A DNA stretch of 64,000 nucleotides from Bradyrhizobium huanghuaihaiense (GCF_007830635.1 NZ_VLLA01000002.1:186001-250000); one strand, 5' to 3'; shown: positions 32,560 to 41,879, counted from the stretch's first letter. Notes: generated by a model not told the origin, from the sequence alone. Made by a program: numbers and translations.

Positions 32560-33466
32560 AATTTACGATCCGGCGGCAGTGAACCCACGCCGCTTCAATC
32601 AGGTTTTCGCTCGCCTCCGGCGTGCGGAAGGCGGAATGCGCCGACAGCGTCACGTTCGGAATCTTCGTCAGCGGATGATCGACGGGCAGCGGCTCGATGT
32701 TGAAGACGTCGAGGCCGGCATGGCGGATATGGCCGGACTTCAGCGCGTCGATCATCGCGGCCTCGTCGACGATCGCGGCGCGGGCGGTGTTGACGAGGAT
32801 GACGCCGCGCTTCATCGCAAAAATCTTCTCGCGGGTGATCATGCCGCGCGTCTCGTCGTTGAGCAGCAGATGCAGCGACACGACGTCGCTTTTCGCCAGT
32901 ACCGTGTCGAGATCGGTGAATTCGACGCCGGGATGGCTCTTCGGCGAGCGGTTCCAGGCGATCACCTTCATGCCGCTGCCCGTGGCAATGCGCGCGACCT
33001 CCGCGGCGATGCCCCCGAAGCCGATCAGGCCGAGCGTCTTGCCGGTGAGCTGCATGCCGTCCTCGCGCAGCCAGCTGCCGGCGCGCATCTCGCGGTCCAT
33101 CATCGCGATGACGCGGGCCGAGGCCCACATCAGCGCGATCGCGGATTCCGCCACGGCGGTGTCGCCATAGCCCTTGATCAGATGCACGGAGATGCCGAGC
33201 TCGGCGAGCTCTTCCGGGTTCATGTAACTGCGCGCGCCGGTGCCGAGGAAAACGACATGCTTCAGGCCGGTGCATTTCTTCGCCACCTCGGTCGGCAGCG
33301 CCGTGTGGTCGACGATCGCGATCTCGGCTCCGTCGAGGATCTCAGGATATTGCTCGGGCTTGATGTCGGGATCCCGGTGAATCCGCACCTCGGGATCACC
33401 TGATCTCTCCAGCCGCTCCATGATCACGGCGAGGGCTTCGTTGGCGTCGACGAAAACTCCGCGCAT
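32555..33466 (-). CDS. D-isomer-specific 2-hydroxyacid dehydrogenase
   Basis: A 303-residue NAD-dependent dehydrogenase. The Rossmann motif LGLIGFGGIAAEVARIA is preceded by the family's LTGKT. The catalytic Arg is in LVNTARAAIVDE, the Glu in FNIEPLP and the His in LSAHSAFRT. All three are intact. It would interconvert a 2-hydroxy and a 2-oxo acid. It starts 12 bases after the M20 hydrolase stop and is followed by a repeat, then the Ldh2-type gene. Confidence 0.9.
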   Translation of the reverse strand: MRGVFVDANEALAVIMERLERSGDPEVRIHRDPDIKPEQYPEILDGAEIAIVDHTALPTEVAKKCTGLKHVVFLGTGARSYMNPEELAELGISVHLIKGYGDTAVAESAIALMWASARVIAMMDREMRAGSWLREDGMQLTGKTLGLIGFGGIAAEVARIATGSGMKVIAWNRSPKSHPGVEFTDLDTVLAKSDVVSLHLLLNDETRGMITREKIFAMKRGVILVNTARAAIVDEAAMIDALKSGHIRHAGLDVFNIEPLPVDHPLTKIPNVTLSAHSAFRTPEASENLIEAAWVHCRRIVNS

Positions 33467-33478
33467 GGCTCTCTCCGG

Positions 33479-34729
33479 TCAGGATGCGACGCCGGCGATC
33501 GCCAGCACGGTATGCATGAGGACGTTGGTGCCCGCGGCGCAGTCGGGCTGCGTGGCGTCCTCCAGCTCGTTGTGGCTGATGCCGTCCTTGCAGGGCACGA
33601 AAACCATCGCCGCCGGCATGACAGTGTTGAGATTGCAGGCGTCGTGGCCGGCGCCGGAGGTGATGCGGCGGGAGGAATAGCCGAGCGTCTTCGCCGCGTT
33701 CTCGACCGCCGCAATCAGCTTCGGATCAAAATGTGTCGGCGGCTTGCGCCAGACGAGGTCGATCTTGACCTCGACCTTGCGGCGCGCGGCGATCTCGGCG
33801 ATGCCGGCGCGCAGGTCGCGGTCGAGCGCATCCATGATGGCGCCATCCGCGCTGCGGCAGTCCATGGTGAAGGCGATCTCGCCGGGAATGACGTTGCGCG
33901 AGGGGTTTGCGATCACGGCCTCGCCGATGGTGCCGACCGCGTTCGGGCCGTGCTTCTTCGCAATCGCCTCCATCGCCAGCACGATCTCCGACAGCGTTGC
34001 CAGCGCATCGCGCCGCAGCGGCATCGGCGTCGAGCCCGCATGGCTCTCGAAGCCGGAAATCTTGCCGTCGTACCAGAGCACGCCCTGGCCGGAGTCGACG
34101 ACGCCGATGGTCTTGCCTTCGGCTTCCAGGATCGGGCCCTGCTCGATATGCAGCTCGACGAAGCAGCCGAGCTTCTGGAAGCCGACCGGCTTGTCGCCGC
34201 GATAGCCGATGCTGTCGAGCGCCTGACCGACGGTGGTGCCGTCGATGTCCTTGCGCGACAAAATGTCGTCGGTGGTGAAATCGCCGACATAGGCGGCGGA
34301 GGCCATCATCGCCGGCGCGAAGCGCGAGCCTTCCTCATTGGTCCAGTTGACGACGCAGATCGGAGCCTCGGTCTCGATGCCAGCGTCGTTCAGCGTGCGG
34401 ATCACTTCCAGCGCGCCGAGCGTTCCCAAAATGCCGTCATACTTGCCGCCGGTCGGCTGGGTGTCGAGATGCGAGCCGATGCCGACCGGCAGCTTCGACA
34501 TGTCGCGGCCCTTGCGCAGGCCGAACTGCGAGCCAAGCGCATCGACATGCACTTCGAGGCCGGCGTCCTCGCAAGCCTTGCGGAACCAGTCGCGCACCTG
34601 CTTGTCTTCGCTGCTCAGCGTCAGTCGCCGCACGCCGCCCTTGGCCGTCCCGCCGAACTGCGCGGTCTCGTGAATGGAGCCCCAGAGGCGGGCGGAATCG
34701 ATTTGCAGATTGGTGGCGGCTCGGCTCAT
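33479..34729 (-). CDS. M20-family N-carbamoyl-amino-acid / allantoate amidohydrolase
   Basis: A 416-residue zinc-dependent amidohydrolase of the AllC/HyuC group. Metal ligands are visible: His87 in GSHLDTQPTGGKYDG, Asp98 in the same block, Glu133 in WTNEEGSRF, a His in HIEQGPILE, and a C-terminal His in SGAGHDACNLN. This group hydrolyses N-carbamoyl amino acids, beta-ureidopropionate or allantoate; motifs do not separate these. Start at MSRAATNLQIDS (34729). It follows lysR by 32 bases and precedes the hydroxyacid dehydrogenase by 12, so the genes form one operon. Confidence 0.88.
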   Translation of the reverse strand: MSRAATNLQIDSARLWGSIHETAQFGGTAKGGVRRLTLSSEDKQVRDWFRKACEDAGLEVHVDALGSQFGLRKGRDMSKLPVGIGSHLDTQPTGGKYDGILGTLGALEVIRTLNDAGIETEAPICVVNWTNEEGSRFAPAMMASAAYVGDFTTDDILSRKDIDGTTVGQALDSIGYRGDKPVGFQKLGCFVELHIEQGPILEAEGKTIGVVDSGQGVLWYDGKISGFESHAGSTPMPLRRDALATLSEIVLAMEAIAKKHGPNAVGTIGEAVIANPSRNVIPGEIAFTMDCRSADGAIMDALDRDLRAGIAEIAARRKVEVKIDLVWRKPPTHFDPKLIAAVENAAKTLGYSSRRITSGAGHDACNLNTVMPAAMVFVPCKDGISHNELEDATQPDCAAGTNVLMHTVLAIAGVAS

Positions 34730-34761
34730 GCGGTCGTTCTCTCTTTTGTCCGGCGCCTTTT

Positions 34762-35679
34762 TCAATGACGCGCCAGCGCGGGCGCGTCAACCGCGAGGCT
34801 GCTCTGCGCAATCTGACATGCAAGCTCGGCGACGCGCTCCACGGCGACGACGTCGGGTGAGGCGAGCCAGCTTGCGGTGAACGTCAGCGGTGCGATTGCA
34901 AGATCGGTGTCGAGCAGTTGCAGCCGCCCGTCGGCAAGCTCGTTCTCGACGATGGCATCGGGGATCACGGCGATGCCGAGCCCCTCGACCGCCATGTGGA
35001 TGACGGTCGCCAGCGAAGCGGACGCATGCAGCCGGATCGGCGGCAGCTCCGGCCGGTCGAACACCTCGCGCACGACCTCGTAAGGCTTGGTCTTGCGCGG
35101 GAAGGTGATGATCGGAAACCGCGCGAGCTCCGCCGGCGTGACCGGGCCCTTGCCGAGCCCGAGCGAGGGGCTTGCTAGGAATCCGATCGGGTAGTCGGCG
35201 AGCACGCGGTTGTGCACGCCGGAGGCCGACAGCGGCCCGACCACGAAGGCGAGCTCGATCTCCTGCGCGAGCAGGCGCGCGGTAAGGTTCGGCGTGATGT
35301 CGACCTCGATCTCCAGCGACAGGTTCGGATAGATCTCGTTCACGCTCTTCACGAGGCGCGGCAGCCAAGTGTGCACGATGGTTTCGGCGACGCCGAGCCG
35401 CATCACGCCGCGCATCGCCGAGCGGTCGCCGATCTCCGCCATCATCTGCGCGCGCAGGCCGATCAGCTTCTCGGCATAGACCATCATCTGCCGGCCGCTT
35501 GGCGTTGGCGAAGCGACGCGATGATCGCGGTTCAGCAGCTTCACGCCCATCTCGCGCTCGAGCTGGGCGATGCGCTGGGAGATCGCCGGCTGGGTGGTGT
35601 TGAGCCGTGCGGCGGCGCCGCGAAAGCTGCCGAGCTTCACAACCCAGAGGAATGTCTCGATCGACCTGAAGTCCAGCAT
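34762..35679 (-). CDS. LysR-family regulator
   Basis: A 305-residue LysR-type regulator. The winged HTH at residues about 1-60 reads MLDFRSIETFLWVVKLGSF, then RLNTTQPAISQRIAQLE. The substrate-binding domain follows from about residue 90. It is divergent from the hydro-lyase and ABC importer and is the first gene of the minus-strand operon. A perfect palindrome 18 bases upstream of its start fits autoregulation and control of both arms. Confidence 0.92.
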   Translation of the reverse strand: MLDFRSIETFLWVVKLGSFRGAAARLNTTQPAISQRIAQLEREMGVKLLNRDHRVASPTPSGRQMMVYAEKLIGLRAQMMAEIGDRSAMRGVMRLGVAETIVHTWLPRLVKSVNEIYPNLSLEIEVDITPNLTARLLAQEIELAFVVGPLSASGVHNRVLADYPIGFLASPSLGLGKGPVTPAELARFPIITFPRKTKPYEVVREVFDRPELPPIRLHASASLATVIHMAVEGLGIAVIPDAIVENELADGRLQLLDTDLAIAPLTFTASWLASPDVVAVERVAELACQIAQSSLAVDAPALARH

Positions 35680-35696
35680 TGGAAGGATTTTCCCAG

Positions 35697-35717
35697 TCGA
35701 TAAATTGGATTTATCGA
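35697..35717. promoter_or_regulatory. Perfect 21-bp palindrome, candidate LysR operator
   Basis: TCGATAAA (35697-35704) and TTTATCGA (35710-35717) are perfect inverted repeats around a 5-base centre. The block is AT-rich in a GC-rich region and fits the LysR T-N11-A rule. It lies 18 bases from lysR and 83 from the divergent hydro-lyase start. A second AT-rich block (ATTGATTAG, TTTATAGC) between 35717 and 35750 probably holds the promoter of the plus-strand arm. Confidence 0.7.
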
Positions 35718-35799
35718 TATTGATTAGAAAGGAAGATTAGACTTTATAGCACGCTTGGTGTTGGCTTGTCTTTGTCGAGTTTATAGGCAGGTCAATCGC

Positions 35800-36615
35800 A
35801 TGACTGTTTTGGTGGCAGCGCAGCAAACTGAAACACCTGACGCCCTCCCGAGCCGCCAGGCGCGGCTCGCCTATCGCGCCGGCGAGGAGGGATCCACCGC
35901 CGGGGTCGCCCCCGGCTTCGTCCAAGGCAATCTGGCGATCCTGCCTGCCGAATATGCCAGCGCCTTTCACCGTTTCTGCCAGCTCAATCCGAAACCGTGC
36001 CCGATCATCGGCATGTCCGACGCCGGCAGCCCGCATATTCCGGCACTCGGCGCCGATCTCGACATCCGCACCGATGTTCCCCGCTACCGCGTCTGGCGCG
36101 ACGGCGAAGTCGTCGACGAGCCGACCGATGTGAAGAGCTACTGGCGCGACGATCTCGTGACCTTCGTGCTCGGCTGCTCGTTCTCGTTCGAGGAGGCTTT
36201 GCTCGACGAGGGTATGCCGATCCGCCACATCGAGCAGAACGTGCGCGTGCCGATGTACCGCACCAACATCGCCTGCGGCGAGGCCGGTCCGTTCGCAGGC
36301 CCCATGGTGGTGTCGATGCGCCCGTTCAAGCCGGCCGATGCGATCCGCGCGGTGCAGATCACCTCGCGCTATCCCGCAGTGCATGGTGCTCCCGTGCATC
36401 TCGGTCATCCACACCTGATCGGCATCAAGGACATCGCCAAGCCCGACTACGGCGACCCCGTACCTGTCGCCGATGACGAGATTCCGGTATTCTGGGCCTG
36501 CGGCGTGACGCCGCAATCGGTGATCAACGCGGCGAAGGTACCCTTCGCGATCACGCATTCGCCCGGCCTGATGCTGGTGACGGATCTGAAGAACAGGACC
36601 ATGGCCGTGATTTAA
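35800..36615 (+). CDS. D-glutamate cyclase / putative hydro-lyase family protein (DUF1445)
   Basis: A 271-residue protein of the PF07286 family: [13 protein letters not shown] near residues 36-48, [12 protein letters not shown], then [17 protein letters not shown] and FWACGVTPQ, with a C-terminal [15 protein letters not shown] mammalian member cyclises D-glutamate to 5-oxoproline; most bacterial members are uncharacterised and annotated as hydro-lyases. It opens the plus-strand arm of the LysR locus, 92 bases before the ABC importer. The start at 35800 is supported by homology; an upstream in-frame start at 35755 is less likely. Confidence 0.88.
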   Translation: MTVLVAAQQTETPDALPSRQARLAYRAGEEGSTAGVAPGFVQGNLAILPAEYASAFHRFCQLNPKPCPIIGMSDAGSPHIPALGADLDIRTDVPRYRVWRDGEVVDEPTDVKSYWRDDLVTFVLGCSFSFEEALLDEGMPIRHIEQNVRVPMYRTNIACGEAGPFAGPMVVSMRPFKPADAIRAVQITSRYPAVHGAPVHLGHPHLIGIKDIAKPDYGDPVPVADDEIPVFWACGVTPQSVINAAKVPFAITHSPGLMLVTDLKNRTMAVI

Positions 36616-36707
36616 TGGGCAGCGTTTGCTGCTTCTTCAGGCTTTACGCTATCTGCCAATCGCTTCATTCGATACGCGCAAAATTCGGATAACAGGGGAC
36701 TTTGCCA

Positions 36708-37952
36708 ATGACGATCACTCGCCGCGACGTTCTGCTCGGAGCCACCGCCGCCGCTGCGCTGCTGCCGCTAGCTGCGCGTGCGCAAACCTCTGAAGTGGTG
36801 ATCGGCGCAACCTATCCGCTGTCGGGCTCCGGTGCCCAGGTGGGCGTCGATGCGCAGCGTGCGTTCGAGACCGCGATCGACATCATCAACAACGACCAGG
36901 ACTTCGAGCTTCCGCTGGCAAAGGGCGTCGGCTTGCCGGGCCTCGGCGGCGCCAAGATCCGTATCGTCTATGCCGACACCCAGGGCGACCCGCAAAAGGG
37001 GCGCGCCGAAGCCGAGCGCCTGATCACGCAGGAGAAGGTCTCCGCCATCCTCGGTTCTTACCAAAGCGCGGTCGCAGTCACGATCAGCCAGATCTGCGAA
37101 CGCTACCAGATTCCGTTCATGTCGGCGGACAACTCCTCCCCGAGCCTGCATCGCCGCGGTCTGAAGTATTACTTCCGCGCCTCGCCGCATGACGAGATGT
37201 TCTCGGCCGGGATGTTCGACTTCCTCGATGCGATGAAGAAGAAGGGCGCCAAGGCCCAGACGCTGGCGCTGTTCCACGAAGACACCATCTTCGGCACCGA
37301 CTCCGCCAACGCCCAGACCAAGCTCGCGACCGAGCGCGGCTACAAGATCGTCGCCGACATCAAGTACCGCGCCAACTCGCCGTCGCTGTCGGCCGAGGTG
37401 CAGCAGCTCAAGGCTGCCAATGCCGACGTGCTGATGCCGTCGAGCTACACCACGGACGGCATCCTGCTGGTCAAGACCATGGCCGAGCTCGGTTACAAGC
37501 CGAACGCGATCGTGGCCCAGGCGGCCGGCTTCTCCGAAAAGGCTCTCTACGACGCCGTCGGCGACAAGCTCGAGGGTGCGATCACCCGCGGCAGCTTCTC
37601 GCTCGATCTCGCCGCCAAGCGGCCGATGGTCGGCAAGATCAACGATCTGTTCAAGGCGAAGTCGGGCAAGGACCTCAACGACAACACGTCGCGGCAGTTC
37701 ATGGCCATGATCATCATGGCGGACGCCATCAACCGCGCCAAATCGACCGACGGCGAGAAGATCCGCGATGCGCTGGCCGCGACCGAGATGTCGGGCGAGC
37801 AGACCATCATGCCCTGGAAGCGCGTCAAGTTCGACGAGTCCGGCCAGAACAACGATGCCGATCCGGTCCTGCTGCAATATGTCGGCGGCAAGTTCGTCAC
37901 CATCTTCCCGTCGCAGGCGGCGGTGGCCGAACCAATCTGGCCGATGAAGTAA
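36708..37952 (+). CDS. Branched-chain-type ABC transporter substrate-binding protein
   Basis: A 414-residue periplasmic binding protein of the LivJ (type I) family. The N-terminus, MTITRRDVLLGATAAAALLP, has the twin arginines and hydrophobic stretch of a Tat signal, cleaved near AARAQ. The mature part opens VVIGATYPLSGSGAQVG and has the two-lobe fold with DTQGDPQKGRAEAERLI. The ligand is unknown and need not be an amino acid. AACAGGGGA lies eight bases before the ATG. It heads the five-gene importer set. Confidence 0.92.
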   Translation: MTITRRDVLLGATAAAALLPLAARAQTSEVVIGATYPLSGSGAQVGVDAQRAFETAIDIINNDQDFELPLAKGVGLPGLGGAKIRIVYADTQGDPQKGRAEAERLITQEKVSAILGSYQSAVAVTISQICERYQIPFMSADNSSPSLHRRGLKYYFRASPHDEMFSAGMFDFLDAMKKKGAKAQTLALFHEDTIFGTDSANAQTKLATERGYKIVADIKYRANSPSLSAEVQQLKAANADVLMPSSYTTDGILLVKTMAELGYKPNAIVAQAAGFSEKALYDAVGDKLEGAITRGSFSLDLAAKRPMVGKINDLFKAKSGKDLNDNTSRQFMAMIIMADAINRAKSTDGEKIRDALAATEMSGEQTIMPWKRVKFDESGQNNDADPVLLQYVGGKFVTIFPSQAAVAEPIWPMK

Positions 37953-37984
37953 GCGATCAGGTTGCGGGCGGGGGACGAAGCGAC

Positions 37985-38863
37985 GTGACAGCTGAAACGA
38001 TTATTCAGAGTCTTGCGAGCGGCCTGCTGATGGGGCTGCTCTACGGACTGATTGCCGTCGGCCTGGCCTTGATCTTTGGCCTGATGGACGTCGTCAACTT
38101 CGCCCATGGCGAATTCCTGATGCTGGCGATGTACGTGACATTCTTCCTGTTCACGTTCTTCGCGATCGATCCACTGCTGTCGGCGCCGCTGGCCGCTGCC
38201 GCCCTGTTCGTTCTGGGGGCGGCGGTCTATCTCGTCATCGTGCGGTTTGCGATGCGGGCCAAGGCCAATGTCGGCATGGTGCAGATCTTCGCGACCTTCG
38301 GCCTCGCGATCGTGATGCGCGGCCTGGCGCAGCTGTTCTTCACGGCCGACTATCGCAGCGTCCCCAACTCATGGCTCGGCGGCAAGACGGTATCGGTCGC
38401 CGGGATCTTCCTGCCGCAGCCGCAGCTGTTCGGCGCGCTGGTCGCGATCGCCGCGTTCGGTGGACTTTATCTCTTCATCAACCGCACCGATTTCGGCCGC
38501 GCCCTGGAAGCGACCCGCGAGGATCCCGGAGCGGTGGCCCTCGTCGGCATCGACAAGAACCGCGTATTCGCGCTCGGCTGGGGCCTCGGCGGTGCGCTGG
38601 TCGGGCTTGCCGGCGCCATCATGGCGACGTTCTTCTACATCTATCCCGACGTCGGCGCGTCCTTTGCGCTGATCGCCTATGTCACGGTGGCGCTCGGCGG
38701 CTTCGGCAGCGTATTCGGCGCCTTTGCCGGCGGTATCGTCGTCGGCCTGGTCGAAGCCACCACTGCGTTGATCTTGCCGCCATCGTTGAAGTCGGTCGGC
38801 ATCTACGCGGTTTATCTGCTCGTCGTGTTCATTCGGCCGCGTGGCCTGTTCGGGTCGATGTGA
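37985..38863 (+). CDS. livH: Branched-chain-type ABC permease, LivH family
   Basis: A 292-residue inner-membrane permease. The LivH signature GLLYGLIAVGLALIFGLMDVVNFAHGEF lies at residues about 16-43, and the C-terminal half has VALGGFGSVFGAFAGGIVVGLVEA. The start is GTG 37985. Its TGA overlaps the livM ATG, so translation is coupled. Confidence 0.95.
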   Translation: MTAETIIQSLASGLLMGLLYGLIAVGLALIFGLMDVVNFAHGEFLMLAMYVTFFLFTFFAIDPLLSAPLAAAALFVLGAAVYLVIVRFAMRAKANVGMVQIFATFGLAIVMRGLAQLFFTADYRSVPNSWLGGKTVSVAGIFLPQPQLFGALVAIAAFGGLYLFINRTDFGRALEATREDPGAVALVGIDKNRVFALGWGLGGALVGLAGAIMATFFYIYPDVGASFALIAYVTVALGGFGSVFGAFAGGIVVGLVEATTALILPPSLKSVGIYAVYLLVVFIRPRGLFGSM

Positions 38864-39843
38864 TGGACAAGCAATTCGTCGAGCGGCGCCGCCGCGACCT
38901 CATCACCGCCGCCGGTCTCGCCGCCGTCGCCGCGATCGTGCCGCTGTTCGTCAAGGACGTCTACGTCCAGAACATCATGGTGCTGACGCTGATGTACGCG
39001 GCGTTGTCGCAGAGCTGGAACATCCTGTCCGGCTATTGCGGACAGATATCGCTCGGGCATGCGCTGTATTTCGGGCTCGGTGCCTACACCACCGCGCTGC
39101 TGTTCACCAAGTTCGGCGTGCTGCCCTGGTTCGGCATGATCGCCGGCGGGCTGATCTCGGCCGCAATCGCGATGGCGCTGGGCTATCCCTGCTTCCGCCT
39201 CGGCGGCCACTACTTTGCGATCGCCACCATCGTGATCGCCGAGATCGGATTGCTGCTGATCCAGAACTGGGATTGGGCGGGCGCGGCCCTTGGCATCGAC
39301 ATTCCCGTGCGCGGCGACAGCTGGCTGAAATTCCAGTTCACGCGCTCGAAGCTGCCATACTTCTACTTCGCGCTGGTGCTCGCTTGCGTGGCGTGGTTCG
39401 TCACCTGGTGGCTGGAAGATTCCAAATGGGGCTATTGGTGGCGCGCGGTGAAGGACAATCCGCAGGCGGCCGAGAGCCTCGGCGTCGTCGTGTTCAACTC
39501 GAAGATGGGCGCGGCGGCGGTGTCTGCCTTCCTGGTCGCGGTCGGCGGCAGCTTCTATGCGCAGTTCGTTTCCTACATCGATCCCGGAAGTGTCATGGGC
39601 TTCCAGTTCTCGCTCTTGATGGCGTTGCCGGCAGTGCTGGGCGGCATCGGCACGCTGTGGGGGCCGATGCTCGGCGCCGTCATCCTGATCCCGATCACCG
39701 AGCTGACGCGGTCCTATATCGGCGGCTCCGGCCGCGGCGTCGACTTGATCGTCTATGGCGCGCTGATCGTCCTGATCGCACTCGCGCGGCCGGAGGGTCT
39801 GGTCGGCCTGTTCTCGCGCCGGCGCAAGGAGGCCACGCGATGA
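38863..39843 (+). CDS. livM: Branched-chain-type ABC permease, LivM family
   Basis: A 326-residue permease partner. SWNILSGYCGQISLGHALYFGLGAY (about residues 50-74) and GVVVFNSKMGAAAVSAFLVAVGGSFYA are the LivM blocks. The start ATG is the last A of the livH stop. The stop overlaps livG as ATGA. Confidence 0.95.
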   Translation: MDKQFVERRRRDLITAAGLAAVAAIVPLFVKDVYVQNIMVLTLMYAALSQSWNILSGYCGQISLGHALYFGLGAYTTALLFTKFGVLPWFGMIAGGLISAAIAMALGYPCFRLGGHYFAIATIVIAEIGLLLIQNWDWAGAALGIDIPVRGDSWLKFQFTRSKLPYFYFALVLACVAWFVTWWLEDSKWGYWWRAVKDNPQAAESLGVVVFNSKMGAAAVSAFLVAVGGSFYAQFVSYIDPGSVMGFQFSLLMALPAVLGGIGTLWGPMLGAVILIPITELTRSYIGGSGRGVDLIVYGALIVLIALARPEGLVGLFSRRRKEATR

Positions 39844-40571
39844 CGGCGCTCCTGGAAACCCGCGGCGTCTGGCAGCGCTTCGGCGGCCTGATTGCCAACA
39901 GCGACGTCTCGATCTCGGTCGGGCGCGGCGAGATCGTCGGCCTGATCGGCCCGAACGGCGCCGGAAAGTCGACGCTGTTCAACCTGATCGCCGGCGTGCT
40001 GCCGCCAACCCAGGGCTCGATCATCTTCGACGGCGAGGATGTCACCAATCTGCCGGCGGCCGCGCGCTGTCAGCGCGGAATCGGGCGCACCTTCCAGGTG
40101 GTCAAGAGCTTCGAGACCATGACTGTTATCGACAACGTCATCGTCGGCGCTCTCGTGCGCAACACCGTGATGCGCGAGGCCCGCCGCAAGGCGCATGAGG
40201 TGCTGGAGTTCACCGGCCTGGCCGCGCGCGCCGACGTGCTCGCGAGCGACCTCGTGCCGGCCGAGAAGCGCCGCCTCGAAGTCGCGCGTGCGCTCGCGAC
40301 CGAACCGAAGCTGTTGCTGCTCGACGAGGTCCTCACCGGCCTGACGCCGACCGAGGCGCAGACCGGCGTGGCGCTGGTACGCAAGGTGCGCGAGACCGGC
40401 GTCACCGTGCTGATGGTCGAACACGTCATGGAAATCGTGATGCCGCTGGTCGATCGCGCCATCGTGCTCGACCTCGGCAAGGTGCTGGCCGAGGGCAAGC
40501 CTTCCGACGTCGTCCGCGATCCCAACGTGATCAAGGCATATCTGGGAGATCGTCATGCTGTCGGTGCATGA
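39840..40571 (+). CDS. livG: Branched-chain-type ABC ATPase, LivG family
   Basis: A 243-residue ATPase. Walker A is GPNGAGKST, Walker B is LLLLDEV, and the H-loop is MVEHVMEIVM. The ABC signature is unusual: DLVPAEKRRLEVARALA replaces LSGGQ. This variant is seen in a known LivG subgroup (LTLA-RKRLE type) and does not imply inactivity. It overlaps livM by four bases and livF by 17. Confidence 0.94.
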   Translation: MTALLETRGVWQRFGGLIANSDVSISVGRGEIVGLIGPNGAGKSTLFNLIAGVLPPTQGSIIFDGEDVTNLPAAARCQRGIGRTFQVVKSFETMTVIDNVIVGALVRNTVMREARRKAHEVLEFTGLAARADVLASDLVPAEKRRLEVARALATEPKLLLLDEVLTGLTPTEAQTGVALVRKVRETGVTVLMVEHVMEIVMPLVDRAIVLDLGKVLAEGKPSDVVRDPNVIKAYLGDRHAVGA

Positions 40572-41259
40572 AGTCACGACCGCCTATCAGGGCCTGGTCG
40601 CGATCTCCGCGGTCTCGATCAATGTCGAGAAGGGCGAGATCGTCTGCGTTGCCGGCGCCAATGGCGCGGGCAAGTCGACACTGCTGAAATCCATCGCCGG
40701 CGCCGAGCGTCCGCGCTCGGGCACGGTGACCTTCGACGGCAAGCGCCTCGACGGCATGGCGCAGCATCTCATCACCGCAACTGGCATCGCCTATGTGCCG
40801 GAGAACCGCCGCCTGTTCCCGCGGCTGTCGGTGCGCGACAATCTGCGCCTCGGCAGCTACCTCTACCGCGGCGATGCGAATCGCGAGGGGCCGCTCGATC
40901 TCGTCTTCAACCTGTTTCCGCGTCTCCAGGAACGTTTGGAGCAGCGCGCCGAGACGCTCTCCGGCGGCGAGCAGCAGATGCTCGCGATCGGTCGCGCGCT
41001 GATGACGCGCCCGCGGCTGTTGATGCTGGACGAGCCCTCGCAAGGAATCATGCCGAAGCTGGTGGACGAGATCTTCCAGGCGGTGAAGCGCATCCGCGAT
41101 GCCGGCATGACCGTGCTGATCGTCGAGCAGCGCATGGCCGAGTGCCTGGAGATCGCCGACCGCGCCTACATCCTGCAGACCGGCCGCGTGCTGATGCAGG
41201 GCCCATCCGCGGAGATCAAGGGCAATCCGGACGTCAGGAAGGCGTATCTCGGATTGTAG
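40555..41259 (+). CDS. livF: Branched-chain-type ABC ATPase, LivF family
   Basis: A 234-residue ATPase with Walker A GANGAGKST, a canonical signature LSGGEQQMLAIGRAL, and Walker B LLMLDEPSQGIMP. It pairs with the variant-signature LivG. It is the last gene of the plus-strand arm and converges, 16 bases away, on a small secreted-protein gene. Confidence 0.95.
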   Translation: MLSVHEVTTAYQGLVAISAVSINVEKGEIVCVAGANGAGKSTLLKSIAGAERPRSGTVTFDGKRLDGMAQHLITATGIAYVPENRRLFPRLSVRDNLRLGSYLYRGDANREGPLDLVFNLFPRLQERLEQRAETLSGGEQQMLAIGRALMTRPRLLMLDEPSQGIMPKLVDEIFQAVKRIRDAGMTVLIVEQRMAECLEIADRAYILQTGRVLMQGPSAEIKGNPDVRKAYLGL

Positions 41260-41275
41260 CCGCTCGCTACGATCC

Positions 41276-41677
41276 CTATCCCGATTGCTTCTTGTTCCGG
41301 TTCTTGCTTGCGCCGCGCAGCGTTGACGCGGGTGCGGAGGGTTGCCCGAAGCCATTCATCTGGATGCAAGAGAGCAGGTCGACGTAGCTTTCGATGCCAC
41401 CGGCGGAGGCCTCGGCGTAGCATTGGGTGCGAATTGTCTCGGGCGTTGTCGCCCAGATGGACCCGAGCTGTTGCTGGGCGGTTTGCTCGTCGTTCATGCA
41501 GGCCTCGTAGGACTGCGGCTCGGTCAGCGACTTGTCGATCTCCTGAGTTGCCTTGCAGTTGGCCTCGACCTTGAGATCGGGGACGCCGCCGCGCGCGGAC
41601 GTCTGGGCGTTTGCGGAAAGTGGCAGGGCAATAAAGCAGGCGGCAGAGAGGACGGTGCAGGATACTTTGAAATCCAT
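41276..41677 (-). CDS. Small secreted protein, unknown
   Basis: A 133-residue protein with a signal peptide (MDFKVSCTVLSAACFIALPLSANA). Four further cysteines follow: ANCKATQ, YEACMND, RTQCYAE and LLSCIQM. Spaced across the mature domain, they could form two disulfides. The C-terminus is basic (GASKNRNKKQSG). A good ribosome site, AGGAGAA, precedes the ATG. I recognise no named domain. It stands alone between the importer and the threonate genes. Confidence 0.75.
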   Translation of the reverse strand: MDFKVSCTVLSAACFIALPLSANAQTSARGGVPDLKVEANCKATQEIDKSLTEPQSYEACMNDEQTAQQQLGSIWATTPETIRTQCYAEASAGGIESYVDLLSCIQMNGFGQPSAPASTLRGASKNRNKKQSG

Positions 41678-41784
41678 GACAATTCTCCTGGCGATCGATG
41701 AAACAACTCCTTCAGTCAATTACAGGGGATCATGTGCCCGCGATCCCGGTGATGCAAATCAATTCCGGCAGTGTCGGACGGTGT

Positions 41785-41855
41785 CGTAGCCCGGATGAGC
41801 AAAGCGATATCCGGGGCCGCTGGTCCCGCATATCGCTTTGCTCATGCGGGCTACG
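41785..41855. repeat. Palindromic repeat, family C copy 1
   Basis: The outer arms CGTAGCCCGGATGAGCAAAGC and GCTTTGCTCATGCGGGCTACG enclose GATATCCGG and CCGCATATC. A second copy is at 60311. Together with the family D copy that follows, it makes up most of the 340-base spacer between the secreted-protein gene and otnC; no gene is seen there. Confidence 0.9.
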
Positions 41856-41879
41856 ATCGTCTCGTTCCACAATCTCTGC

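Noticed and set aside
39840..40571. LivG as a defective ATPase because it lacks LSGGQ.
   Set aside because: The AEKRRLE-type signature and DEV Walker B are found in a regular LivG subgroup; Walker A and the H-loop are intact.
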